From assembly GCF_030272615.1 (NCBI RefSeq), contig NC_081414.1, positions 522,294,185 through 522,352,184 on the forward strand: a stretch of 58,000 bases of DNA, read 5' to 3'. Of the stretch, positions 21,995-34,209 are shown in pieces. The translations under genes were made by a program, and so were the position numbers. Every line of letters starts with the position of its first letter. The stretch's first letter is position 1. This stretch comes from Cryptomeria japonica. Lineage: Eukaryota; Streptophyta; Pinopsida; Cupressales; Cupressaceae. The notes beneath the pieces were generated by a model. The model made no database searches. It was not told the origin of the DNA and saw only the letters and a list, made by a program, of their open reading frames with translations.

Positions 21995-24900
21995 ATGAAG
22001 TACAAGTATGATAGGTACTTGAATTTGTACCTGGAAAGTTTAGTAGACTCAAACATCAAGGAGATCAAAGATACAAAAATTAGACATGTTAGTATGCAGG
22101 AGTTTATTAATTGAGTTGAGAAAGCTCCTACCTACCTAACAAACCTGATCAAATCTGAGTTGCATAAATATGCATCCTTCCTAGTTGCAGCTCATGATCC
22201 GGATTTTGTACTTGCAGTAGCGGATCACTTTGATCCAAATACAAGACAAGTTAGGGATGTTGATCAAAATGTCATCATGACTTTGGATAGTGGTTTCTTC
22301 AGCAGTGTTTTCAAAGGTTGTCCAGTTGAGGAAGTAGCTGACATTTCTCAAGAAAGTGCTCAAGAGTACTATAAGAAAAATGAGGTCAAATGCAAGAAAG
22401 TGATCAATACTATGTACCTCTCTCCTACTAGAAATTCTACCACCTCATGATAGCCTGTATTTTCATAGGAGTGACTTCAATGAGGAGTACAACGATATGG
22501 TCACTATGTTATCAAGAGTGAAGGTTTTAAAGGTCTCTCACTACTTTCAAAGTTGGATGTGTTATTACATAAATATAATCGGGAAAGGGGCCACTAGGAT
22601 TGACTGGGGTGAGTAGATCAGTGATGGACTCTATGCACAGTTGAAAGATGTCAAAGTGACATTGAAATTTATATGACTTCTTACCTGGTTTATGAAGCTG
22701 TTTCCATGAGGCAATATCCAGGTTTGTCTACTAAAGGTGATAGGAGATTAGTGCCTATTTGGGAATACTATGATCAACTCACTATCTAGAATCAAGGTAG
22801 CCACTTTAGAAGAGTTAATGATGCCTTATTTGTTGTGTGGAAGTGCATGTTTGATAAAAGCCTGTAGAAGAAAATATTATCAGAGGCTGCATATAACAGG
22901 GTGTCTCATTTTGGATGCATTTTTCTTTAGTTCCTAGAATTTACTTACATCTGGATCAGATGTTTCTCAGGTGAATCCTTCATTCTACCAAGGTATCCTT
23001 CTGATAAGATCATTCTCATGGATTTGTGTTGGCAACTAATCTATGTGCATGAAAAATAATCGCAAGCACATAAGACCGGGTTGAAGTTCCCAGAATCAAT
23101 TGGCAGGTACTCAGTTCTAACTAACCCCAAAGCCAAGAACATGGACGAAGAAATGAAATGGAATACTATGAGAAGATTTAAGGCATGAAACAATTTTGAT
23201 TTTTGTGGCATGAATAACAAGCTCAAGAGAAGTTACACCCATGTCCATAGGTTTGACGATGTATGGATAGACTGTCAAAATAAAGAAGATATAAGAAGGA
23301 TGGATTTCAGTCGTCTTACTCTGGAACAGATTGAAAACTTGGATCTAGAAAAGATCCCAATAACCATGGAAGACATTGATGACATAATAGACCCTTTCTA
23401 TTATGAAAAGAAGACTGCTGACTCTCTACTCCCACTAGTGCAATGGTCAAAAAAGGAAAGTAAATCTATCACTCAAATAATCTCTCCTATTTTGGCAAAC
23501 ACCAATGCATGGTTGCTAAAAAAGAATCTTAGAATGAAACAACTTCTTGCTAGTTCTAGAGATGATGATAATAGTGATGGTCTGGTTAGTAAGACAACTA
23601 TGGCTAAAACAAGAACCAAGAGAAAAGCAGATTCACAAGCATTATCCTCAGCTCCTACAATACAATCCAAGAGGAAAGGACCCAAAATCAATTTCACAAT
23701 TAAAGGGTCCAAGAAAGTTGAATCATCTTCATTAGTACACCAATGAAGGAACCAGAACAATAGACTGCTAGAGATACTAGAAAAGAGAAAGAGATGGAAG
23801 AAGGGGAAATTCCTCAACAAGAGGAAACATAGGCTGAAGAAACATCACATCTTGATAAAGTTAATGTTCCAGCCACTTCACAAGCACCAACTCATTCAAA
23901 AATGATTATCCATTCCATCGATTCTGATTTTGATCAAGAGGAAGAGGAATTCGATGATGAGGACCTAGGACTTTTCCAGCTTGGATGATATTCCTTCAAC
24001 CACCATTTAGCCTTCAATATTAGAGTTTCCTAAGGCTATGGAACAAGCATTTGTAGAACAAATGATGACTTTACCTTCTACGATGGTCATAACAAAGATT
24101 CCATCTCTAGTAAGCACTAAGGTTATTTCTACTACAACAGTTATAACATAAATTCCACCTCTAGTTACTAAAGTTTTTTCCACTGTACATTCCACTTTCT
24201 CCTCTATGGCTGTAACTGAAGAAGGGTTAGCATCAGTAGTTGTTGCTACATCAATAGGTATATCAATGGATACTTCAGCATTGATATCAATCACAACATC
24301 TACAACCGCTACCAGTTCAAGCCAGTATGCTCCTGAAATACCAAGTGAGACTCAGTAAGAAGCTACTACTCCACCGACCAATCCTGAATTACCACCTTGG
24401 ATGGAGGTAGTAGAACCTAAGAGAAAGAAACACATGATTTCACCTAATGAGTTTGACTTTGAGCAATTGGTTCCTCCAAATCCCAAGGGAACAATGAAGC
24501 CAAAGACTATTTCTGGGGTGTTAGTAGACCCAACCTCTAAAAGGAAGTATGCTAAGTTCATGGTGCCATCATCAGATTAGAATAAAGATGATATACAACC
24601 TAAGGATTACATCATGCAAACTTTAGAGCTTGGGGAGGAGACACATGAGAGTGTTAAGCTGGATTCTCAGATGACTTTAAACTCTTTGTTATGAAGACAT
24701 AAGCAAGAGAGGGATGAGAATAATGAATTAAAAAAGAATGTGAACAATTGACTATTGTTCGTTTGAAAGTTACCCAATCCTCCCAGGAAGTTGTGCCCAT
24801 AGGATCCTCAATGGACACTGAATCTATCAATAAAATTGAATAGGTAGGAGCCAAGGGCCGAGTGGTGGATGAGTGGATTGCACCACTGAAGTCAAAAGGA

Positions 24901-25545
24901 TCTCATATCCTAAGTTCAACAGTTGGGTTATTGATAGATTTTGAAGTGATCCAAAGTCAGATGCAAAGTGTCAAAACTTCATTATCTCAGGAGATTGAAA
25001 ATATTGAAAAAAGTACAACCCTTTGGAGAAAAATGGAGGACTTCAGAATAGCCGTCCTCATTGAAAATAAAGTGTTTCCTTGAAGGAAAAAATATATCCA
25101 AAACTTGTCACTACTGTGTTACAAGAAATAGATAATAAAGTTGATGATAGAAGAGCTAGATCGAGAATGGAAGGAAGGTGATGATGAGATTGATCTCATT
25201 TCTACCACAATTGCTAACCTTCTTTGTTATCTGTATGATGACAATTAGAATATCATTACTAGTGATGCCATCACACAAGAATTTATGTCCTTAATGGATG
25301 ACTACACTGTACAGGACTTCTCACTTGTTGCATTTGACAAGTTACTAGAAATCCAAGTCAGTTTTGAGGTCCTCACATCCATGCTGAAGGATGGGAAAAG
25401 GAAATATGTAGAGGCTAAGGATACAATCTCCCATGTTCGTGTGATCATAGATTCTACCTAGATACTAAACCAAGCAGAGATGGAGGCCATCCTGACTAGG
25501 TTCAAGGAATTCCACAAATCAAACGAGGAGGAGAAAAATGAATAA
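21995..25545 (+). pseudogene. ORF B: unrecognised ~1,180-codon retroelement protein
   Basis: A broken plus-strand frame from ATG 21995 (MKYKYDRYLNLYLESLV) to TAA at 25543. Main open parts are 22160-22450 (ADHFDPNTRQVRDVDQN), 23210-23746 (acidic, then a K/R-rich stretch TRTKRKADSQALSS), a Thr/Ser/Pro-rich part around 24000-24560, and a coiled-coil-like C-terminus at 24860-25540. Stops and at least three frame changes separate them. The architecture (globular N-terminus, low-complexity middle, coiled-coil end) resembles ORF2 of C and D, but I see no clear residue alignment with them. The C-terminus resembles ORF A. No protease, RT or integrase motif is present. Function unknown. Confidence 0.6.
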
Positions 25546-26461
25546 TGTGTCTCTCTTTGGCATTTTCTTTCCATGAAGTTGTATTGTTAGATGCTGCAAG
25601 TTTTCTCATAGCTACATATTTTCTTTCCACTGTAGCTGTAGTCAAGTGGGACTGTGCAGTTGAATTAGTCAAATGTGACCACATTTTTCTCCACTTTTCT
25701 TATATATAATGGGGACCCTCATTTGTATACTTTTATCTTGGATTATGGTAAACAAAACTCTGTTAAATCTTTGCCTCAACTAAGACTTTGAGCTTTGTTG
25801 TGAAAATTTGATCAAGCAAATAAAGAAAGTGATTTTATTGGATTCCAAACTTTGTGTTGTGTTTAAAAAGAATTGCTTATATGAGTTAATATTCTTACGT
25901 TCATGACTTATACATGTTCTTGAATTTCTTGATATAGGAAGTATTGTTAAGCGGATTAAAGAGCTCTTGAATTGTGAAAGTAGACTTTGTGCTCCTTGAA
26001 TATTTGAGAAATTTTCTATTGTTAAGTGATTAGTAGTAGGCTTTGTATTGCTACTATTGCTTGTAGCTTTTAGGATTAAGGAATTATACTTGAGGACTTT
26101 GAGCTGCAAGTTGAATTCCTTATCATTGTGATAATTAGTTTAGTTGGTGTTATATTCGAGAAAGACTTTGTGCTTCTTGTTTATAAAATCATGATGTAGT
26201 TTGTTAGATAAATTCATTAATTTCCTTAAGTATCGAAGTGATAGGGAAATTGTAAAAAAGTGAAGGAAGAATACATTAACTCTAAAAAAAGAGAGTTATA
26301 TGCCCAACACTAACCCGTAGATTTTAATTTCTTATTAATTAGAGAAGAAATTTCAAAGGGAACCTCCCCATGATGAGAGGAGAGATTAGTTTCTCAATAT
26401 AGCTGTGAGTTAATCATATATTTTATCATTGGTATGCTAGTGACAAAATATTCACCCAACA
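25546..26461 (+). other. 3' region of element B, probable LTR
   Basis: AT-rich, non-coding. A TATA-like stretch (cttatatataatgggg) lies near 25698-25713. The block ends TTCACCCAACA at 26461, after which E reverse transcriptase begins abruptly; CCAACA is the usual LTR end form in this window. I found no second LTR copy or TSD, so the LTR call is inference. Confidence 0.4.
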
Positions 26462-26726
26462 CATCATCACCACCAAAAATAATGTCATCAACAAAGACTT
26501 CAACAATTAAAATGTTATCATTTTCAATCTTAAAGTACAAATTACTATCAACAACACCTTTGACAAATCCCAATTTTAGCAAGTATTTATCTAATCTAGC
26601 ATACTAGGCTCTAGAAGCTTGTTTCAATCCATAAAGTGCTTTCTTCAACTTACATACCATGTCTCCATCATCTAAAAATGAAAACCCATCAGGTTGTTCA
26701 ATTTAAACTTCTTCTTCTAGATAAAC
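26462..26726 (-). pseudogene. E RT, palm segment with FVDD box
   Basis: This contains the KALYGLKQA-type motif, LGFVKGVVDSNLYF and the catalytic EVFVDDIIFGGDD. It is followed immediately by sequence of element B, so the rest of RT and all of RNase H are absent. One in-frame stop replaces a residue near the ALYGLKQAS motif. Confidence 0.85.
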
Positions 26727-29700
26727 TGTAATGCCCCGCCAGGAAACCCCGAAGGGATTAAGCCAAAACACAAGAATAGAGTGCAATTTTTTTTATTTTT
26801 ATTTTTAAATTACAACACATAAGATGCAACAAGATATCAAAGATTCAGATTACATAGCAGAAGACAACAACTAACACCTAAAGAGTTTCCCAACGAGATT
26901 ACTTAAATCACAATTCAATTAACTCACACAATTAATCCAATAACTGATTATCTTAATAACGAGATAATTTTTAATCAGGATAATTTCTTTCAAAGGACTG
27001 AAATGTAAATCACAAGCAAGGATTCATCATTAAGATCCATTCATAATCCTCATTCAAGCTTTTCATTTAAAATTACAAACCATACATCTAACATTCTAAT
27101 ACACTAGGATTTCATCATAACATAAGAGATCTTTCCAAGCATATTTAAATTCCTAATCCACAACTGAGTATAATTCATTACTCTAAGTTACATTCTTTCA
27201 TATTCCAACTTACTGCATTTCAAAAGATGATTGCATACTAGCATCTACGATAAATCTCATCTAAACCACTTACGCATTCGATCTACATGGCATTCAAGAA
27301 AGAACTGAATATAAGCATTTATAGTTAATTCCAATTATCCACTCAACCATTCTAACATAAGCTAATCATACATGATAAAGCTGAATAAAGGAAACATAAG
27401 AGAATACATAACATAACACCATAATGATCTCGGAGTTCACCCCTAAAGGGCTACATCTCCAGGTCTGCTCAACACTAAGACCCCTCTGATAATTAATAAA
27501 GTTAAGAATACAAGAGGTTACACCATTACAATCCAGCCATCAAGGAAAAATATAAACAATATACATGCGACCGCATTGGTCCATAAATACATAAACGATC
27601 CTTAAAAAGAACAAGATCCAGCTGAACATAATCAAAGCTAATACAATGTCCAGAAGAGCATCCATAAAACTGAGCCATCACCACCCAAGGTCTAACATGA
27701 AACCGACACTCACAAGGGCAGAGACAAAAGGACGACTCACAAAGGTACTCCTAATAGGACAAAATGACAACACACTAGCGAACATAGGGACAAGTGTCAT
27801 CACACAACCTGGTATGGTTACCATGGCAAGTCTTCATAGGTCCCGGCCCAATACACCGGGTTACCCTGGCAACCTAATCCGAGCTTCTGGCCCATCCAAG
27901 CCTCATGTGGACCCACACATCCTCTCGTGAAGACCAGGATGGTGGTTTTCCATTTCAGGCCTTCTCACAGCATGTTGAATCTATGATAGCACTCGTCCCA
28001 TGTGTGAGGCACATTTATCTTACTTAGAGATTACATTCTAATCTACTTAAAGGTTATCACTTATTAGACTCACTTTTGACGGGTTACCCAGCAGCCACTT
28101 TGGGCACGGCCCCCAATCGAAAGCCACTTTCCCATACGACACTAGACTATACTTAGACGAACTCAAAACCAAGGAATACACATGGTCAGACGAACGGAGT
28201 TCAAGAAGGAGAAACAACCATCTAGTCAAACACGACCCAAAGATGATCACATACTGACGGTACTCTAACTAGAGACCTGACAAACTAAGGTCAACCACGA
28301 ATCATCATTCGACCCACACAAAGAGGATATGACCAATAACGACACTACCACAAAACAACAGTCAACTTGGAATCGAGGACTGAAACAGGTACCCCAAGTC
28401 AAGCCATACGACAGGGTCCTACTAAACAAAGCAAAACATGCCATTTCATAATAAAAGCGAATACAGCAATTAAACTCGCAAAGGCAATAAACAGAAAAGA
28501 CAATATCTTCTCAAATTGATTTAATCATTAAAAGTCGATCAAGTTTTCTACAAGATCTAAACCAGATTACAGTTATCTACCTCATCTAGGGATAGGTTGT
28601 TCTTGGTTTTCTAACTCTTTAAGGTTCAAAGCATCGAACAGACATATAAAGTCATAATGAGTTTTTAAACCAATTCATATTAATAAAATTCAGACAACCA
28701 TTAATCAACTAAAATAAGATATTTAATCTCCAACAAAACATCATAGACATACTGGTTCAAAATCAATCTCTACAGATTCATAATTTTCAATCCCAGATGT
28801 ACCATACGGATCATGGAAATATAAATATAAAAAGGAAGTCCAAATGAAGATAATCCTTATCAAAAACATATCGTTAAATTTCTAATGCCCAACGATAAAT
28901 ATTTCACTACTTTTCAATTACTCAAATGATATGTTCTAAGATAATATTAACAACATCAATTAGAATTTACATCGTATTTCAATGATCTTCCAATAGCATA
29001 ATGTTCTATTTTGTTTTAGACAATTCTATCTCAATTAGCCAAATGCTCTAATCAGCTAGAAGGTGAGATCTAGATTCATTAATCCAAGATCAATCAGAAT
29101 AAAATCAATAATATTTAGTTGCAAAGTTAACAGTTTTAGAACTTAATCAGGAAAGGAGCATAAGTCAAGAAATGGGATTGAATAATTAATTCACTTATAA
29201 ACTCCATTATAAGATTAATCCATATCCAATTAACATTTACCACTATATGCCACCTTAATCAAGATTTAAAAACTAATTAAACTTAACATTAAAAACAACT
29301 CTCATTAGAATGATATAATATCATATGCATTTTTTTTTTAAATACTAAAAAAAATACATTAAAAAAAATGATTTTAAAAAAACTACGTTTAGCACAAAAT
29401 GCGTTTGAAAACGCGGCAAGGGCGGGCCGTGCCCTAACCCTAGCCGCAGGGCAAGGTGTGGGCGGCGCCACTGCGGTGCCCGCAGGTCCGCGGCGCCCTG
29501 CGGCCATCGCAGTGAGCCGTAGCCACAACGGTCTGCGAGCAAGACTAACGGGGGACGTGCGAGGGACGAGCGGGGGAGAGGGGAGGAGGAGCGGGTGGAG
29601 CTCCGCTCCCCGCCCTCCACCCCAAACCAAGGTTTTCAATAAAACTCGCCCCAGTTCGGTAAAACACAATACGCACAGTCCGAACTCAAATGAATGCATA

Positions 29701-31080
29701 GTTCAATCTAAAACATAAACATTTTTTTTTTTTTTTTAACACAGTTCGGTTTTAAAACAAACAATACAACCCAACTCAAAATTTGGATTAACAATTTCGG
29801 TTTGAAACAACTGAGTTTGATATCACATTTTCTTGAAGGGTTTCTCATTCTTTACAAACACCCCAGGGTTTCAAACGCCCAAGAGAATAGAGGAAATAAC
29901 CACACCACAAACACACTTCTAGCCAAGCTAATTAATTTGCTAAATCAATTCATAAGCATGGCATTCGATAGAGAATCCAAAAGCAAGATAGCAAGAAAAC
30001 ATTCAAAACCCCCATTTCCATTTTAAACAAAAACTAAAATTGAGAGTTGGATCCTACCTGATCTCGCATTCCTGGCAAGATCGGCTGAAGAGTCCCAATC
30101 TCCAGCTACCCAAAACCCTCCTTCTCCATCCAAAATCCTCCAATTTCATCTCCCACATATTTTCCAACCCAAAATTCTCCAAAATGACCATCCCCCCATT
30201 TTTCCCCCGAATTTGGGTTATATGGAAGAGTTGACCAAAAATTCCATTTTTGGAATTAAAAATTTTTATTTACAAATAATTCTCAACATTTAATCCTTTT
30301 TTAATTACAAAAACCAATCGACTTGCCTTTTCAATTATAAATCGATTTTCTCATTTAATTAAATTTAATCTTTCAATTTAATAATCCAATAGAATACAAT
30401 TAAATCTATTGCGATAAAATATAAAACTTTCTTTTCAACAGCATATATAAAATGCATTTAATATTCAAAATTAGTCATTTAATCGAATTTACTCCCAATT
30501 AAAAACGAGCAATCCAATTTCAACGAAAATCGCATAACGGAATCCCAATTAATCTAGTCCATTAATCTCTAATGCACAAATACATATTTAATCAAGATAA
30601 TTACTAAGGACTAATTAATCAATTTAACCATGCACACCAAGCACGCAAACCTAGAAGGTCAACCAAATAGATGACTCGCAAACCCAAACAGGAAGGGATC
30701 ACCGACGATGACTGACGATGCTCACTTGAGCACGACTAAGGTCAACCAGGGTCTTACGACCACCTATCCAACTCTAAGGATAAAAGAGGCACACTCAAAC
30801 CTGCACACCCAGGTGAAGACGAACCTCGCACTCATGCGGCGTTGTACCTGAAATCTCCTGCAACCAAGAGTCATACATGCACATATATATAAAATTTAAT
30901 GAAAGCGTTAGTCCGATACTAATATCACGAAATCAGAACACTGAATAACTTGCATATAACTAGTGCGAAAATCACATCCACAGCTATGCGTTAAATCAAC
31001 ATCTGACTATAACATTATATTACGATAAACTGATCAAGATTAAACCAAGGTTAGAGATTGATTAGGGTAGGGGTACTACA
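26727..31080 (+). mobile_element. F: 4,354-bp solo LTR, TSD TAAAC
   Basis: Begins TGTAATGCCCCGCC and ends GGTAGGGGTACTACA. It is flanked by TAAAC at 26722-26726 and 31081-31085, and splits the E RT frame cleanly. No gag, protease, RT or integrase was found inside. The length and TG...CA ends fit a solo LTR. Very long LTRs starting TGTAA-C-CCC are known from the Del/Tekay chromovirus group, but that assignment is inference. The plus orientation is assumed from the TGTAATGCCCC start. Confidence 0.85.
29395..29630. other. GC- and CpG-rich island inside F
   Basis: About 235 bp of strongly GC-rich sequence with many CpG dinucleotides (gcggcgccctgcggcc type), surrounded by AT-rich LTR. Open frames here on both strands are a by-product of composition. 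It may mark the LTR promoter or transcript start. Confidence 0.75.
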
Positions 31081-31545
31081 TAAACATTCAAAAATGCAGA
31101 TTTGAAATCCATTTGATATACCTTGAAATCTTTATAAGCAACATATGCTAGCAACAATCTAACAACTTCAATTCTAGAAACTAGAGAAAAAAATTCTTCA
31201 TAATCAATCCCTTCTTGCTATGAATATCCTTTGGAGACCAATCTAGCTTTATTTCTAACTACCTCATCAACTTCATTCAATTTGTTCCTAAAAACCCATT
31301 TAGTGCCAATAACATTTTTATCCTTAGGTCTAGGCATAAGTTCCCAAGTATTGTTCTTTTCAATCTGATCTAACTCTTCTTCCATGGCTCTAATCCAGTT
31401 ATCATCTTTATAGGCTTCAACAATATCCTTATGTTCAACCTTAAAAATCAAACATATTTCTTCTGCAACTAACTTCCTTCTAGTCATTACTCCTTTATTC
31501 TTATCATCAATAATCTGATTCTTAGAATGATTCAATCTTATATAC
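31081..31545 (-). pseudogene. E RT N-terminal segment
   Basis: Starts just after C with YIRLNHSKNQII and continues through [37 protein letters not shown] and KVYQMDFKSAFLNV, where F interrupts it. One stop follows ARLVSKGYS. The order matches X RT, confirming minus-strand copia. Confidence 0.88.
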
Positions 31546-31684
31546 TAGTGGCATTATGATGCATTTTGTATGACTGATAAAATGGTTGTCATTGTTGGCA
31601 ACATCAGCTTCTAAGTCTCTATAGTCCATCAATAAAGGAGTAAAGGGTAAATGGTGAAGAAGAAGAGTCTTTATTCCTAGCAGT

Positions 31685-31815
31685 AGTGAGTAGATCGGTA
31701 TACAGGGGTTAACTGGCTAAGCAGTGAGTAGACCGGTATACAAGGGTTAATTGACCAAGTAGAAAGTAGATTGCTATATAGGAAGTATCCGATTAGATAG
31801 AATTGGACCGGTACA
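31685..31815. repeat. 38-bp minisatellite in the C LTR, ~3.5 units
   Basis: Units of 38 bp carry gtagaccggtatac and gggttaact. The same array is in the 3' LTR at about 39888-40020, so it predates insertion of C. Confidence 0.85.
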
Positions 31816-32259
31816 TAGGCGACAACTAACAATATAGGAGTCTCAACCAACAGACGTAGAAACATCGAGTTGAATAGACAGTCTTCCCTATTCAACCGAT
31901 GAACTTTTTGGCATGAACGGTTGTCTTTACCAATATTCCTGAAATAATTTTTGGAGAGAAAATTGAGGCGCGATAACAAATTTTTGAATTTGATTTTTGG
32001 AGGGAAAGTTGGCACTAGAACCAAAGGCTAATATATTCACATCTTTCATTCTAATTATTATGATTGGGAGTATGAGAAAAAAATCTGTGTGAATGTTAAC
32101 ATGATGAACAAAATAGAGTTTAGTAGATAGAGGTATGAATCAGTGATGTCAAAACCAAACAGAAGGATAGAGCATGCAAAGTGGATCTATGAGACAAAGG
32201 TAGTGTCATCAGGGAGATCAATCATTTTTGTTGCCTTCTAACAATTAAAACATTGTAAA

Positions 32260-33784
32260 TGATAGTTCTGATACTAAATGTAAGTACAGATCCAATAGCC
32301 AACAAGATGACAAGGGGGGGGGTGAATCATACAAACTTAATCTTCCATAAAAACATCAGATTCAACCTCAGTAACATATACTTTAGTAATATAACCAAAA
32401 CTATTAAACATGCAAACTCAAAAGCATATAAACATCATAAACCTCATAACACCAGATTTAACATGGAAACCCAAATAGGGAAAAACCACTGTGGGATTTC
32501 AAACCCACTAAGAAATATACTCTTCTAGAGTATGCTCGGTGAAAAGAAAATCCTGTTAAAGATTACAAACACATTGCAAGATGTGACCCGGTTAAGGGAT
32601 TTCCCTCAGATCTGTTAGGATATTCACCTTTTTAGAAGTGACCTTGTTAAAGGATTTCAAACACTCAATCAGAATGTCACCTTGCTAGAGGGTTTTACAA
32701 ATAAGACTGTTAAGTCCACTCGGTTAAGAGATTTTCTGTCACTTTCACAAAATAACAATAATAAAAATCTATCTGCAACTTCACATCTAAAATGCTAAAG
32801 CAGATTCTTATTTGTTCAGTACAATCTAGACATAGAACTAATCTTGTCCATCTGTTGGGCTTCTATACTCTATTATTCAAATAGTTCTTCAAGCTTCTCT
32901 GCTCGGTAATCACTATGTAGCATCCCTGTCCATACACTTGCCTACATACATTGTTTATCAACAATTTCCTATTTATAAACAATTAGCTAACCGCTTAATC
33001 TCCTTGATCACATTTTCCATGATCAATCATAGCCATCAGATCTTCAATCTTGTCCAGGTTCAATGCATCTTTCGATCTGAAAATGTTTTACCCCACCTAG
33101 GAACTTGTACATATTTCTTGGAACTTGTGCCAGGGTATTGCGGTTCAATCTGTGCTGTAGATCTTCATGCCGACTTTCCTTTGCCATATATTCATTAACA
33201 AACTATATTTATGGCATACTAATCATTTAATCAGTTCTAGCTCATCAGCTTCCTTCATTAAATAACACATGTAACCATTTAATGCATTTTGTTATAGCTC
33301 GGTTACAACTCGATTATAACTCAATAAATACTAAACTTCACTCGGTAGACATTCTGCCTTCATTAACCGATAGCAATAACCTTAGGGTTTACCAACTAGG
33401 TTATTTGCTTGATAACATAGTATAGTATTAACCTTACAATTTACAACATATGTATGATGTTAAAACAATCTAAACATCAAGATCTCATCATTGTCTGAAT
33501 CGGTAATAGTTGCCCATTGAATACCTTATTCATCCTCTTATTCATCATAATCTTTCCTATGTCTTTTACCGACATCTTTATATTCTTCAAATCATACTTC
33601 TCAAGATATGGCAACATCATACTGAATTAGAAAATCAATTTCTTGACATCAATGACAAAATAATAATATCAAGACAGTAAACATCCTTAATCAGTTATAT
33701 CCATAATCATCAACAATCTCCTCAATATCCTTATTGAAATGTCAACAATCCTTCATTGTCTATTATAATACTATATTGCCAACA
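32260..33784 (-). mobile_element. K: LTR plus primer-binding site, TSD GTAAA
   Basis: A 1,525-bp minus-strand insert in the C 5' LTR, flanked by GTAAA at 32255-32259 and 33785-33789. The uninterrupted site is visible in the C 3' LTR near 40458. On the minus strand it starts TGTTGGCAATATAG, reaches an LTR end at CTTACA (32279), and then continues 19 bases (TTTAGTATCAGAACTATCA) that match an initiator-Met primer-binding site before the TSD. An ordinary solo LTR would stop at CTTACA. Confidence 0.85.
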
Positions 33785-34192
33785 GTAAATCCCTTAATAG
33801 GGTGAACCTTAGCAAGGTGAAATTTAATAGGTTCTAAGGTATTCTTAACTAGATACCAGTCACTTCTAAGAGGGTGATGTTCTCAGAAAGAACTGGTTGT
33901 AAGCTCTTAATAGGGAACTCTTTTTCACTGCATTAAAAGAGATTGTGGGTTATCCCCACTGTGGTTTTCTCCCTCTAACCAAGGGTTTCCACATATAATT
34001 GCTAGTGTTATGTGATGCTTATTTGTGCATGCAAATCTCTTTTCTTTGATGTTATCTTCTTTAATGATTACTTCAATGTTTAAGTTAATTTGGAAGGATA
34101 GTTGTAGACTGGTTAGTTTGAAAGTTTGAATTGTGAATAAACAATTTGGACTAATTCACCCCCGCTCTAAGTCACCGATTAATACTAACAAT

Positions 34193-34204
34193 TGGTATCA
34201 AAGC
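34193..34204 (+). other. Primer-binding site of C
   Basis: TGGTATCAAAGC, one base from the plant initiator-Met type site, two bases after the LTR end ACTAACA. Confidence 0.9.
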
Positions 34205-34209
34205 CTAGG

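Larger units (their letters stand above)
31546..34190 (+). repeat. 5' LTR of C (interrupted by K)
   Basis: About 1.12 kb without the nested insertion. It pairs with 39749-40928, sharing the gcattatgatgcattttgta start region and the taatactaaca end. Compared with the 3' LTR it lacks about 65 bp around the segment that contains tatataaaatctctt. Confidence 0.9.

Noticed and set aside
29289-29718. Overlapping 90-136-codon open frames in GC-rich part of F
   Set aside because: Frames are open on both strands because of GC composition; no domain and no conservation evidence.
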